DNA from: Gemmatimonadaceae bacterium
GTDB taxonomy: Bacteria; Gemmatimonadota; Gemmatimonadetes; Gemmatimonadales; Gemmatimonadaceae
NCBI GenBank assembly: GCA_025453855.1
Contig: JALOPO010000131.1
Span: 1 to 9,331, forward strand
Direction of reading: 5' to 3'
Length of the DNA stretch: 9,331 nucleotides
A model generated the notes under the pieces. That model was not told the DNA's origin. It made no database searches and was given only the letters and a program-made list of their open reading frames with translations. Position numbers and translations under genes: made by a program. Of the stretch, positions 1 through 9,186 are shown one piece after another. How positions within the stretch are numbered: the stretch's first letter is position 1; each line of letters begins with the position of its first letter.

Positions 1-1
1 C

Positions 2-577
2 GCGCTTCTCGCGCAGGCACTCGGTGCGCGACCGGCGCGCGCGGCGGCGCTGTCGACGACGGGACTCGTCGCCTACGTGGCGGTGATCGGCGCGCCGGCA
101 CCCGCGGTGCGCGCGGCGGTGATGTTCGGCGCCGTCGCACTCGCGCGCGCTCGCCAGCGCCCGACCTCGCCATGGGCCGCGCTGTCCCTCGGCGCGCTCG
201 CCCCCGCGCTCGTCGACGCCGCCGCACCGCTCGATCTCGGCTGGCAGCTCTCGGTGGGGGGCATCGCATCGCTCGAGTGTGCCGGCGCGCTGGTGCAGCG
301 GCTCGGCCTCACCGGCGACCGCTGGCGCACGCGGCTCGCGCGCGAGCTGCTCGCGGGGAGCGTCGCCTCGGTGTCGTCGGCGCCGCTCGTGGCCTGGCAC
401 ATGGGGACGATCTCGCTCGTCGCGCCGGTGACGAACATCGCGGCCGCGCCGCTCTTCACCCTCGTGCAGCCGAGCTGCGTGCCCTCGACGGCGTGGCGCG
501 TGTCGGCGCGGCGCCGGCATGGAGCGCGATCACGGTCGCGCCGACGCTCGTCGCCTGTTGCGCGGCCGGCGCGATGA
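2..577 (+). CDS. comEC: ComEC/Rec2 DNA-uptake channel, membrane (competence) domain fragment; 5' end off-window, frame broken near 470
   Basis: ComEC forms the inner-membrane channel that passes single-stranded DNA into the cytoplasm during transformation. The frame is open from base 2, so the N-terminus lies outside the window. Seen: alternating hydrophobic helices with ComEC-type hallmarks, namely a G-x-P-x-x-x-R-A-A-V-M segment near 92-125, a D-L-G-W-Q-L-S-V-G-G segment near 233-262, and A-P-V-T-N-I-A-A-A-P-L near 422-454. After L-V-Q-P (about 461-472) the frame turns into Arg/Ser-rich sequence typical of out-of-frame reading and stops at 575-577. The family signal resumes in another frame (next entry). 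The natural protein therefore leaves this frame near 470; the last 35 or so codons are probably not authentic ComEC. Whether the break is real or a sequencing/assembly fault cannot be decided here. Family identity is secure; gene integrity is not. Confidence 0.8.
   Translation, partial: ALLAQALGARPARAAALSTTGLVAYVAVIGAPAPAVRAAVMFGAVALARARQRPTSPWAALSLGALAPALVDAAAPLDLGWQLSVGGIASLECAGALVQRLGLTGDRWRTRLARELLAGSVASVSSAPLVAWHMGTISLVAPVTNIAAAPLFTLVQPSCVPSTAWRVSARRRHGARSRSRRRSSPVARPAR
465..525 (+). other. Probable frameshift/deletion junction inside comEC
   Basis: Frame 2 carries the ComEC membrane domain up to about 470. Frame 1 carries it again from about 490 (a segment like D-G-V-A-R-V-G-A-A-P-A-W). 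Between L-V-Q-P and that segment, ComEC proteins normally have roughly 20-30 further, partly hydrophobic residues. None of the three forward frames provides them here. A simple one-base indel would keep them, so the sequence looks like a net deletion of a length not divisible by three. The number of missing residues is estimated from general knowledge of the family, not from an alignment. Confidence 0.55.
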
Positions 578-1542
578 TCGCCGCGCTCCTCGCGGCCGTG
601 GTGCGCCGCACGGCCGGGCCGCCGCTGGTCATCGCGGGCGCGTCGGCCACGGTGCTCGCCTGGGCGCCCCTCGCGCCGCGGGGGGACGCCGGCGTGGTCG
701 AGCTCCACGTGCTCGACGTCGGCCAGGGCGATGCGCTCGCCCTCCGCACGCCGCGCGGTCGCTGGCTCCTCGTCGATGCCGGCCCGGGGCCGCCGATCGC
801 CCCCGACGCGGGGCGCCGCACCATCATCCCGTACGTGCGCCGTCGCGGCGGCGAGGTGGCCACGCTCGTCCTCACGCACCCCGACCTCGATCACGTGGGC
901 GGTGCACCCACGCTGCTCGCCGCGCTCGAGCCCGACGCACTCGTCGAGCCCGGCTTCCTCGCGACGTCGGGCGCCTACGAGGGGCTGCTCGACAGCGCGC
1001 TCGCGCACGGCGTCGCCTGGCGCCCGTCGCGCCGTGGCCTGTCACTCGACCTCGACGGCGTGCGCGTGCGCGTCCTCGCTCCCGACTCCGCCTGGCTCGC
1101 CGCGCAGCGCGACCCGAACGAGGCGAGCACGATCCTGCGCATCGAGTACGGCGCGATGGCGATGCTCCTCGTCGGCGATGCCGAGCGCGAGCAGGAGGCC
1201 TGGCTCCTCGCGAACGCGACGGCGGACGAATTGCGCGCCGACGTGCTCAAGGTGGGACATCACGGCAGTCGCACGAGCAGCACCGCCGCCTTCCTCGATG
1301 CGGTGCGCCCGCGCGTCGCCCTCGTCTCCGTGGGACGCGGGAACCGGTACGGCCACCCGGCGCCATCGGTCCTCGCCGCGCTGGCGGCGCGCGGTGCGGC
1401 CGTGTTCCGTACCGATGTCGCCGGGACGCTCGTCCTGCGCACGAACGGACGTTCCCTGGAGCTCGTCACCGCCACCGGCACATGGTCCCCGGAGTCGTCG
1501 TCCCGCAGCGCGCCGGCTGGCGCCGTCTCCTCACCGCCCTGA
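574..1542 (+). CDS. comEC: ComEC/Rec2, metallo-beta-lactamase-like C-terminal domain (separate frame from the membrane part)
   Basis: This is the C-terminal MBL-fold domain of ComEC, a putative extracytoplasmic nuclease that degrades the non-transported DNA strand. Numbered from the ATG at 574, the motifs are D-V-G-Q-G-D at 48-53, T-H-P-D-L-D-H-V-G-G around H102/D104/D106/H107, and V-G-H-H-G-S around H229/H230, all standard for ComEC. ComEC-like sequence in this frame begins upstream of the ATG, with a hydrophobic helix from about 520 to 600 and a plausible start of homology near 475-493. The ATG at 574 overlaps the TGA of the upstream fragment as ATGA, so the half could be translated by reinitiation, with its first 35 residues acting as a membrane anchor. 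The alternative is one original gene interrupted by a frameshift plus small deletion. The stop at 1540-1542 lies inside the next gene. Confidence 0.8.
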   Translation: MIAALLAAVVRRTAGPPLVIAGASATVLAWAPLAPRGDAGVVELHVLDVGQGDALALRTPRGRWLLVDAGPGPPIAPDAGRRTIIPYVRRRGGEVATLVLTHPDLDHVGGAPTLLAALEPDALVEPGFLATSGAYEGLLDSALAHGVAWRPSRRGLSLDLDGVRVRVLAPDSAWLAAQRDPNEASTILRIEYGAMAMLLVGDAEREQEAWLLANATADELRADVLKVGHHGSRTSSTAAFLDAVRPRVALVSVGRGNRYGHPAPSVLAALAARGAAVFRTDVAGTLVLRTNGRSLELVTATGTWSPESSSRSAPAGAVSSPP

Positions 1543-1913
1543 TCGGCGAGCCGGTGGCGCTCCCGCACGGGCTCGCCGCCCGCTGGCCCGAGCTGTCGCG
1601 CGTTCGCTGGCGCGTCGATGGACTGCCGTTGCGAGTCGGCGGCTGGTGTCTCGGTCAGCGCACGGTAACCGGCATCACCCTCGGACGGACGGTATTCCTG
1701 GCGCCGGGCACGCCGTGGGCCCCGCGCTTGCTGTTGCACGAGCTTCGACACGTCGAGCACTTTTCGGCCGTGCCGGCGTTCCCGTTGCGCTACGTGTGCG
1801 AGTCGCTCGTCCGGGGCTACGCGCGCAACCGCTACGAGGTCGACGCGGACGCCTTCGCGACGGCGCGCCTCGCCGGCGCGCCGCCTCCTCCTCTCCCCCT
1901 TCCGGGCGCGTGA
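1482..1913 (+). CDS. Small HExxH protein, putative zinc-metallopeptidase-like, function unknown
   Basis: A 143-residue protein. Residues 83-90 read L-L-L-H-E-L-R-H, giving an H86-E87-x-x-H90 zincin helix. E119 in the segment Y-E-V-D-A-D-A (118-124) is well placed as a third zinc ligand. The surroundings (a hydrophobic strand ending F-L-A-P before the helix, then a helical stretch rich in Tyr/Arg) recall short DUF4157-like HExxH proteins rather than a complete secreted protease. No signal peptide or membrane segment is evident. The C-terminus is a Pro-rich tail. ATG 1482 is the first plausible start; it lies 61 bases inside the comEC 3' end, and no Shine-Dalgarno sequence precedes it. A start slightly downstream cannot be excluded, since conserved-looking sequence begins only near residue 20. 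The stop overlaps the fbp start. Whether it is an active peptidase is unknown: the fold assignment is an inference from two motifs. Confidence 0.72.
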   Translation: MVPGVVVPQRAGWRRLLTALIGEPVALPHGLAARWPELSRVRWRVDGLPLRVGGWCLGQRTVTGITLGRTVFLAPGTPWAPRLLLHELRHVEHFSAVPAFPLRYVCESLVRGYARNRYEVDADAFATARLAGAPPPPLPLPGA

Positions 1914-2934
1914 ACGTGGTCCACAACACCCCCGTCTCCGTCGTCACCATCGAGCGCTTCATCATCGAGCAGGAGCGCCTCTATCCCGAGGCCTCCGGCG
2001 AGCTCTCCGGCGTCCTCTACGACCTGGCGCTCGCGGCCAAGATGATCGCCAACAAGGTCCGCATGGCCGGGCTCGTCGACATCCTCGGCGGCAACGAGAC
2101 CGAGAACGTGCAGGGCGAGGCGCAGCAGAAGCTCGACGTGATCGCCAACGACATCATGATCAAGGCGATGGATCACGGTGGCCGCCTCTGCGCCATGGCG
2201 TCGGAGGAGGAGCCCGACATCATCCCCATTCCCGACGGCTTCCGGTGCGGGAAGTACTGCCTGATGTTCGACCCGCTCGACGGCTCGTCGAACATCGACG
2301 TGAACGTGCCGGTGGGGACGATCTTCAGCGTCGTGCGCAAGGTCACGCGCGGGTCGGCCGGCGAGATGGAGGACTTCCTGCAGCCCGGGCGCCGCCAGGT
2401 CGCGGCCGGCTACGTGATCTACGGCTCGAGCACGATGCTCGTCTACACGACGGGGCAGGGGGTGCACGGCTTCACGCTCGATCCCTCGATCGGCGAGTTC
2501 CTCCTCAGCCACCCGAACATCCGCACCCCCGAGCGCGGCAAGTTCCTCTCGGTGAACGACTCCTACGAGCAGCACTGGGAGGAGCCGGTGCGTGCCCTCA
2601 TGCGGCGCTACCGCGGCATGGACGGGGTGCAGAAGGCGATGAACGTGCGCTACGTCGGCTCGCTCGTCGCCGACTTCCATCGCAACCTCCTCGGCGGCGG
2701 GATCTTCGTCTATCCCGCCAATGCCAAGAGCCCGCGCGGCAAGCTGCGGCTCCTCTACGAGGCCAACCCCCTCGCCTTCATCGCCGAGCAGGCCGGCGGC
2801 GCCGCCAGCGATGGCTACCAGCGCATCCTCGACATCAACCCCAGCGAGCTCCACCAGCGCACGCCGCTCTACATGGGGAGCAAGGCCGACGTGGAGACCG
2901 TGCACGAGTTCCTGACGCCCGCCGGGGTCACGGC

Positions 2935-2938
<4 letters not shown>
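1910..2938 (+). CDS. fbp: Fructose-1,6-bisphosphatase, class I
   Basis: Hydrolyses fructose 1,6-bisphosphate to fructose 6-phosphate, the committed cytosolic step of gluconeogenesis. The protein is 342 residues, the usual class I length. Seen: the metal-site acids E99/E100 in S-E-E-E, the signature F-D-P-L-D-G-S-S-N-I-D at 120-130 (D121, D124), the substrate-binding region R-Y-V-G-S-L-V-A-D-F-H-R-N, and E284 in E-A-N-P-L-A-F. These match the metal ligands known from pig FBPase. Residues equivalent to the pig AMP-inhibition site also appear kept: S29 (Thr in pig), E31, K115/Y116 and R143. AMP inhibition is therefore plausible, as an inference. The start is GTG 1910, sharing GTGA with the stop of the HExxH gene; GTG 1916 is the alternative. 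The first in-frame ATG is near residue 45 and too late. The stop overlaps the mutase start by four bases. Confidence 0.96.
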
Positions 2939-4553
<1,615 letters not shown>

Positions 4554-4557
<4 letters not shown>

Positions 4558-6050
4558 CGCGCCGCGTCGGCGGGCGTGCCCTGCGACTCGCCGCAGCTGC
4601 CGCGGTACTCGTCGGCTGGCAGGTCGCGGCCGCGCAGTCGCCACGCCCCGACGCATCGCGTCGTCTGACGGCGCGCGAGCAGGACAGCATCTGGTGGACC
4701 AGTCCGATGTCGCCACGCCAGCGCGAGCTGTTGGTGCACTGCATGAGCGCTGGCACACGCGAGTGGCCGGGATCGCGTGACAGCGGCGAAGTCGCCGTGC
4801 TCGGCCGCCTGCTCCCGGGACGCGTCTGGCGCGAGCGTGGCCCTGCCGACACCGGGCGTCTCGCGGTCGACAGCGCGCGCGTCGTGGCGGTCGAGCGGTG
4901 GGCAGATGACGCGCCGAGGTGGGTCCGCGAGGTGGTGCGACGCGATGGGGGGCGCCTGCTGGTGGTGCGACAGCGCCCGGCCAACCCCGAGTGCGAGCCT
5001 CGCCTCACGGCCGCGGAGTGGTGGCGCGCCGATGGGGAGAACGCGCCATTCGGCACGGAGGCCGTCTTCGAGGTGCAGCTCGTGCCGGACACGCTCGACG
5101 GTCGGCCACGGGTGCTCGGCGTCGTCGGCACGACGACGCGGTGGGCCTGGCGCCCCGGCCTGCCGGCGGGCCAACGGTCGATCTTCGCCGACCGCGCGGC
5201 GCCGCAGCCCACCGCCGCGCGCTGGCTCGCGTGGTGGCCGATCCTCGGTGCCCTGGGTGAGGGCCGCCACCCGTGGGGTACCGAGCGTGATACGACGCTC
5301 GTCGGCGACACCGTGGTGGCGCGCCGCGTGGTGGCGTGGGCCGAGGCACATCGTGATTCGGCCGCAGCCGATCCGGTGATCGGGCTCGTGATGCGCGCTC
5401 GGCGGCTCCTCGAGGACCACGCGCGCATGGCGCTGCGCTCCGTCCTTGAGGGGCGATGGACGGCGACCATGACCACGCCGGAGGGTTTGCAGTTCACGCT
5501 GGCGCTCCACGCGGGCGTGGCCCGTGGCAGGGATGGCGTCCCGCGCGTTGCCGGACTCGCCGAGGCGCTCGACGACTCGGACTCCGTCATGCGACCGCGA
5601 CGCGAGGCTGCGGTGACCGAAGGCCGACCGCATCCACTCGGCCCGCCCGGCTGGCGTCCGGACATCACGCCACACGCGTACGAGCTGTCGCTTACGGCCG
5701 GTGACGGTGCGTGCGCAGACGACCTGCTGTTGCGCGGAAGGCCGCAGGCGTGCGTCGCCGCGCGCGGTCGCCTCGTGCATGATGCCGCACCGAGCCATGC
5801 AGACCCGGATAGTGCGGTGTACGCGGCTGCGATCGACCTCTCGGGCGTCGGCCCCCTCCTCGATCGGTTCAGGACCGAGGTGAGCATGCTCGAGCGCCTG
5901 CCGCAGGATCAGCAGGTGGCTCTCGTCACGGCGCGCCTCGAGGCGAATGAGCAGCTGCCGCGGGCCCTGCTGTTCTCCACTCGGCAGGGGCGCTGCGTCG
6001 TCTACCATCGCACGGGGGCGGCGCGGTGCAGCGATTCGGCGCGGCCGTGA
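4554..6050 (+). CDS. Secreted protein of unknown function
   Basis: A 498-residue protein I do not recognise. The GTG at 4554 gives an N-terminus with basic residues (T-R-R-V-G-G-R), a hydrophobic Ala/Leu/Val core at about 9-22, and A-A-A-Q at 25-28. This is a typical Sec signal peptide with likely cleavage after A27, so the protein should be exported to the periplasm or surface. No lipobox, other membrane helix, repeat or catalytic motif is apparent. The mature part is rich in Trp and Arg and holds six cysteines, four of them in the last 110 residues or so, compatible with disulfides. The start overlaps the mutase stop as GTGA, placing the gene in the same transcription unit although nothing links it to acyl-CoA metabolism. 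Codon use looks slightly looser than in its neighbours (more GAT, CGT and TTG), by eye only. The reading frame is well supported; the function is open. Confidence 0.82.
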
Positions 6051-6231
6051 GCACGCGCCGGCGGATGCAGTGGGGCGGACGTCGGTCGTGCGGTGGCCAG
6101 CGGGGCGTTGACCGGGCCGAACGAGGCAGTACGTGGGAGATGGGACGGCGAACGTGCGTTTGGTTCCACGTGCACGAGGAGCGCGCACCACCGACCGGAC
6201 CCGGCTCGGCGCGCCACTGCCGCGTGCCTCG
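6051..6231. other. Intergenic region upstream of the second operon, no gene seen
   Basis: Bases after the stop of the secreted-protein gene and before the promoter. Short ORFs cross it on both strands, but they are Arg-rich, lack recognisable domains and mostly overlap the preceding gene. Only weak inverted repeats are present (for example CGTGC near 6154 with GCACG near 6171). No hairpin followed by a T-run, as an intrinsic terminator would require, was seen. Transcription of the left block may end here by a factor-dependent route or may read through. Confidence 0.5.
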
Positions 6232-6260
6232 TTGAATCCGTGCCCGGCTGGCGCTAGCTT
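6232..6260 (+). promoter_or_regulatory. Putative sigma70-type promoter for fmdB-argS, pfkB and purM
   Basis: TTGAAT at 6232-6237 and TAGCTT at 6255-6260 are separated by exactly 17 bases. The -35 matches TTGACA at four to five positions, including the leading TTGA. The -10 keeps T-A at the first two positions and T at the last. AT-rich hexamers stand out in this GC-rich DNA, and they lie in the only sizeable intergenic gap. A start of transcription near 6266-6268 would leave a leader of about 28 bases before ATG 6295. No Shine-Dalgarno sequence lies in that leader. Confidence 0.6.
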
Positions 6261-6294
6261 GGACGGCTGGCCCCGTTACCCAAGTGCTTTGACC

Positions 6295-8202
6295 ATGCCG
6301 ACTTACGAGTTCCGCTGCCCCGACGGCACGATCATCGAGCGCATCTTCAAGATCTCCGAGGTGCCGGACGAGATCCCGAACCCGAAGGGCGAGGGCGTCG
6401 CCACGCGCATCATCTCGGGTGGTGCGGGGCTCGTCTTCAAGGGCTCGGGCTTCTACCTGACCGACTACGGGCGCAACGCGCACCGCACGCAGGGTGACGC
6501 GAAAGCTGCGGGCGGCGAGGGCAAGGGCGGGGACGCCAAGGGCGGCGAGGCCAAGTCGGGCGACAGCAAGGACGAGATCAACCGCGCCGCCCGCACGCTC
6601 GGCGCCCCCGATGGCTTCAACGCCGTCGTCACGCGCCCGAGCGACCCCGCCTTCGGCGAGTGGGCGACCAACGCCGCCATGGTCCTCGCCCGGCCCCTCG
6701 GCCGCAAGCCGCGCGAGGCGGCCGAGGCGCTCATCGCCGCGATCGACTTCGCCGCCATCGGCGCATCGGGCGCCGAGATCGCCGGCCCCGGCTTCATCAA
6801 CGTCCGCGTCGACGCGGGCGCGCTCGCGCGCGTCCTGCCGTCGATCGTCGCGCAGGGCGAGCGCTACGGCCGCCACGACAGCGGCGCCGATCGCCCGGTG
6901 GTGGTGGAGTTCGTGAGCGCCAATCCCACCGGCCCGCTGCACGTCGGGCACGGGCGGCAGGCCGCGCTCGGCGACGCCATCAGCACGCTCCTCGAGTGGA
7001 GCGGGTGGCGCACCAGTCGCGAGTTCTACTACAACGACGGCGGCGGGCAGATCGCCAACCTCGCGCTCAGCGTGCAGGCGCGCGCGAAGGAGCAGGGTGG
7101 CGACGACGCGTTCCCGTTCCCGGTGAACGGCTACCACGGCGAGTACATCCGCGAGATCGCGGCCACGTATCGCGCGCAGCATCCGCACGACGCCGCGGCC
7201 GACGACCTCGACGCCATCCGTCGCCACGCGGTGGCCGCGCTGCGCGCCGAGCAGGATCTCGACCTGCGCGCCTTCGGGGTGACGTTCGACACGTACTACC
7301 TGGAGAGCTCGCTGTACGGCGACGGGCGCGTGGCGCGCACCGTCGACGCGCTGCGCGCGAGCGGGCACACCTACGAGAAGGACGGCGCGCTCTGGCTCCG
7401 CACCACCACGTGGGGCGACGACCAGGACCGCGTGATGAAGCGCAGCGCGGAGAAGGGGGGCGAGTACACGTACTTCGTCCCCGACGTGGCGTATCACGTG
7501 ACCAAGTGGGAGCGCGGCTTCGGGCGCGCCATCAACGTGCAGGGCTCCGACCACCACAGCACGGTGACGCGCGTGCGCGCCGGGCTGCAGGCGCTCGGGA
7601 TCGGCATCCCCGAGGGCTACCCGGAGTACGTGCTGCACCAGATGGTGACCGTGATGCGCGGCGGCGAGGAGGTGAAGATCTCCAAGCGCGCCGGTTCGTA
7701 CGTCACGGTGCGCGACCTGATCGAGGAGGTCGGGCGCGACGCGGTGCGCTACTTCTTCGTGATGCGCAAGGGCGACTCGCAGCTCGTCTTCGACGTCGAC
7801 CTCGCGCGCAAGCAGAGCGACGAGAATCCCGTCTACTACATCCAGATGGCGCACGCGCGCCTGTGCGGGATCTTCCGCGTGGGCGACGTCGACCCGGCGA
7901 CGGTCACCGGCGACGGCGTCGACCTCGGCGTGCTCGTCGAGCCGGCCGAGCGCGAGCTGGTGAAGGCGCTCGCCGACTTCCCGGCGATGCTCGCCGGTGC
8001 CGCCGCGGCGCTCGAGCCGCATCGCGTCGCCACCTGGCTGCACGACACGGCCGGCCTCGTGCACGGCTGGTACCACAAGCATCACGTGCTCGGCGAGCCC
8101 GAGCCGATCCTGCGCGCGCGCCTCGTGCTCGCGCGCGCCGCACGCACGACCCTCGCCAACGGCCTCGCGGTGCTCGGCCTGTCGGCGCCCGAGCGCATGT
8201 AG
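6295..8202 (+). CDS. argS: FmdB-like domain fused to arginyl-tRNA synthetase
   Basis: One 635-residue ORF. Residues 1-64 are FmdB-like: M-P-T-Y-E-F-R-C at the start, then S-G-G-A-G-L-V-F-K-G-S-G-F-Y-L-T-D-Y at 41-58. Residues 65-94 form a Gly/Lys/Asp/Glu linker. From about 95 the sequence is class I arginyl-tRNA synthetase, which charges tRNA(Arg) in the cytosol. It has the N-terminal tRNA-recognition domain (about 95-190), H-V-G-H at 216-219 (HIGH motif) after A-N-P-T-G-P-L, Y-Y-N-D-G-G-G-Q, the KMSKS-equivalent K-I-S-K-R-A-G at 461-467, and a DALR anticodon domain ending in A-P-E-R-M. The ArgS part is about 541 residues and lacks roughly the first ten usual residues. From 6364 to 6678 there is no in-frame ATG, GTG or TTG, so ArgS cannot start separately with a normal codon. 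Of the four zinc-ribbon cysteines of FmdB only C8 remains. The alternative is that a deletion, real or from assembly, joined adjacent fmdB and argS genes. Confidence 0.92.
   Translation: MPTYEFRCPDGTIIERIFKISEVPDEIPNPKGEGVATRIISGGAGLVFKGSGFYLTDYGRNAHRTQGDAKAAGGEGKGGDAKGGEAKSGDSKDEINRAARTLGAPDGFNAVVTRPSDPAFGEWATNAAMVLARPLGRKPREAAEALIAAIDFAAIGASGAEIAGPGFINVRVDAGALARVLPSIVAQGERYGRHDSGADRPVVVEFVSANPTGPLHVGHGRQAALGDAISTLLEWSGWRTSREFYYNDGGGQIANLALSVQARAKEQGGDDAFPFPVNGYHGEYIREIAATYRAQHPHDAAADDLDAIRRHAVAALRAEQDLDLRAFGVTFDTYYLESSLYGDGRVARTVDALRASGHTYEKDGALWLRTTTWGDDQDRVMKRSAEKGGEYTYFVPDVAYHVTKWERGFGRAINVQGSDHHSTVTRVRAGLQALGIGIPEGYPEYVLHQMVTVMRGGEEVKISKRAGSYVTVRDLIEEVGRDAVRYFFVMRKGDSQLVFDVDLARKQSDENPVYYIQMAHARLCGIFRVGDVDPATVTGDGVDLGVLVEPAERELVKALADFPAMLAGAAAALEPHRVATWLHDTAGLVHGWYHKHHVLGEPEPILRARLVLARAARTTLANGLAVLGLSAPERM
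6511..6570 (+). repeat. Four imperfect 15-base tandem units encoding a GG(D/E)xK linker
   Basis: Units 6511-6525, 6526-6540, 6541-6555 and 6556-6570 encode G-G-E-G-K, G-G-D-A-K, G-G-E-A-K and S-G-D-S-K. They lie between the FmdB-like and ArgS parts of the fused ORF. Such in-frame repeats give a flexible charged linker and are prone to length change, in cells or during assembly. Confidence 0.75.
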
Positions 8203-8268
8203 CCGTCCCGCACGACGACGTTCCCGCATCGTCGCGCGCCCTCCCGCTTCCGCCTCCCGATTCCCCGC
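8203..8268 (+). other. argS-pfkB spacer with a weak inverted repeat and pyrimidine-rich leader
   Basis: CGACGA at 8213-8218 can pair with TCGTCG at 8229-8234 across a 10-base loop, but no T-run follows, so it is not a convincing intrinsic terminator. The 30 bases before the kinase start are C/T-rich and contain no Shine-Dalgarno-like purine run. Co-transcription of argS and the kinase gene is the simpler reading. Confidence 0.3.
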
Positions 8269-9186
8269 ATGTCCGTCCTCGTCGTCGGTTCCGTCGCGCT
8301 CGACTCGGTCGAAACGCCCTTCGGCAAGGCCGACGAGGTGCTCGGCGGTTCGGCCACCATGTTCGCGTCCAGCGCCTGCCACTTCGGGCCGGTGCAGCTC
8401 GTGGGCGTGGTCGGCAGCGACTATCCCATGCACAAGCTCGAGCCGCTCAAGGCGCGTGGCGTCGACCTCGCCGGGCTCGAGACGGCCGAGGGCGAGAGCT
8501 TCCGCTGGCGCGCGCGCTACCGCCACGACCTGAACTCGGCCGAGACGCTCGAGACGCGCCTCGGCGTCTTCTCGCGCTTCCGGCCGCAGATCCCCGAGGC
8601 GTTCCGCCGCACCCCGTTCGTCTTCCTCGCCAACATCGACCCGCGGCTGCAGCTCGACGTGCTGAACCAGGTCGAGAAGCCGACGCTGGTGGCGATGGAC
8701 ACGATGAACTTCTGGATCGAGTCGCGGCGCCCCGACCTCGTCGAGCTCCTCGGCCACGTGGACCTGATCACGCTCAACGACGCCGAGGCGCGACAGCTCA
8801 CCGAGCAGAGCAACCTCGTGAAGGCGGCGAAGTGGATCATGGCGCGCGGGCCGAAGCACGTCGTGATCAAGAAGGGGGAGCATGGCGCCTTCCTCTTCAG
8901 CGGCGACACGATCTTCTTCGCCCCCGCCTTCCCGCTCGAGGACATCTTCGATCCCACCGGCGCGGGCGACTCGTTTGCCGGCGGCTTCATCGGCTGGCTT
9001 GCGGCCACCGGCGACCTGAGCGAGGAGAACCTCCGCCGCGCGGTCGTGTACGGATCGGCCATGGGCTCCTTCGCGGTCGAGCAGTTCAGCAACGAGCGCA
9101 CGATCGCGCTCGCGCGCCCGGAGATCGAGCAGCGCGTGCGCGAGTTCCATCGCCTCGTGGCGTTCGACGCGCCGCTCCCGCAGTGA
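8269..9186 (+). CDS. PfkB-family (ribokinase-like) sugar kinase, substrate unknown
   Basis: A cytosolic ATP-dependent kinase of the PfkB/ribokinase superfamily, 305 residues, the normal length. Seen: an N-terminal strand V-L-V-V-G-S-V-A-L-D, the substrate-side G-G-S-A-T motif at 26-30, and the second PfkB signature D-P-T-G-A-G-D-S-F-A-G-G-F starting at D228. The G-A-G-D stretch forms the anion hole and D234 is the catalytic base. An N-D-A-E segment (around 8779-8790) corresponds to the conserved N-x-x-E region involved in magnesium/phosphate handling. The substrate cannot be told from sequence alone: family members phosphorylate ribose, fructose, adenosine and other compounds. The gene overlaps purM by four bases, which makes a link to nucleoside or ribose salvage conceivable but unproven. 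The ATG at 8269 is directly followed by the family's usual first strand, so the start is well supported. Confidence 0.92.
   Translation: MSVLVVGSVALDSVETPFGKADEVLGGSATMFASSACHFGPVQLVGVVGSDYPMHKLEPLKARGVDLAGLETAEGESFRWRARYRHDLNSAETLETRLGVFSRFRPQIPEAFRRTPFVFLANIDPRLQLDVLNQVEKPTLVAMDTMNFWIESRRPDLVELLGHVDLITLNDAEARQLTEQSNLVKAAKWIMARGPKHVVIKKGEHGAFLFSGDTIFFAPAFPLEDIFDPTGAGDSFAGGFIGWLAATGDLSEENLRRAVVYGSAMGSFAVEQFSNERTIALARPEIEQRVREFHRLVAFDAPLPQ

Noticed and set aside
519..1481. Upstream extension of the HExxH gene frame to 519
   Set aside because: This stretch is Arg-rich out-of-frame reading of comEC. The MBL motifs are in frame 1, so the gene is taken to start at ATG 1482.
731..1909. Upstream extension of the FBPase frame to 731
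   Set aside because: The preceding residues are a Ser/Arg/Pro-rich shadow of comEC and the HExxH gene. FBPase homology begins just after GTG 1910.
2245..2934. Upstream extension of the mutase frame to 2245
   Set aside because: It is the shadow of fbp in another frame. The GTG at 2935 gives a normal mutase N-terminus and the GTGA overlap.
6026..6235. A 69-residue ORF spanning the intergenic region
   Set aside because: It starts inside the secreted-protein gene, is Arg/Gly-rich, has no domain and ends in the -35 element of the predicted promoter.
6133..6294. A longer start for the FmdB-ArgS protein at 6133
   Set aside because: FmdB proteins begin M-P-T-Y-E, exactly at ATG 6295. The extension would run through the predicted promoter and has no similarity.
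8213..8234. Inverted repeat after argS as a terminator
   Set aside because: The stem is only six base pairs with a 10-base loop and no T-run; such repeats are expected by chance in GC-rich DNA.
5926..9150. A 1074-residue open frame on the minus strand, with other long minus-strand frames at 2869-4758, 4542-6191 and 1832-2977
   Set aside because: They lie opposite genes with clear domains, are dominated by Arg, Ala, Glu, His and Val in the pattern of antisense reading of GC-rich genes, and show no recognisable motif.
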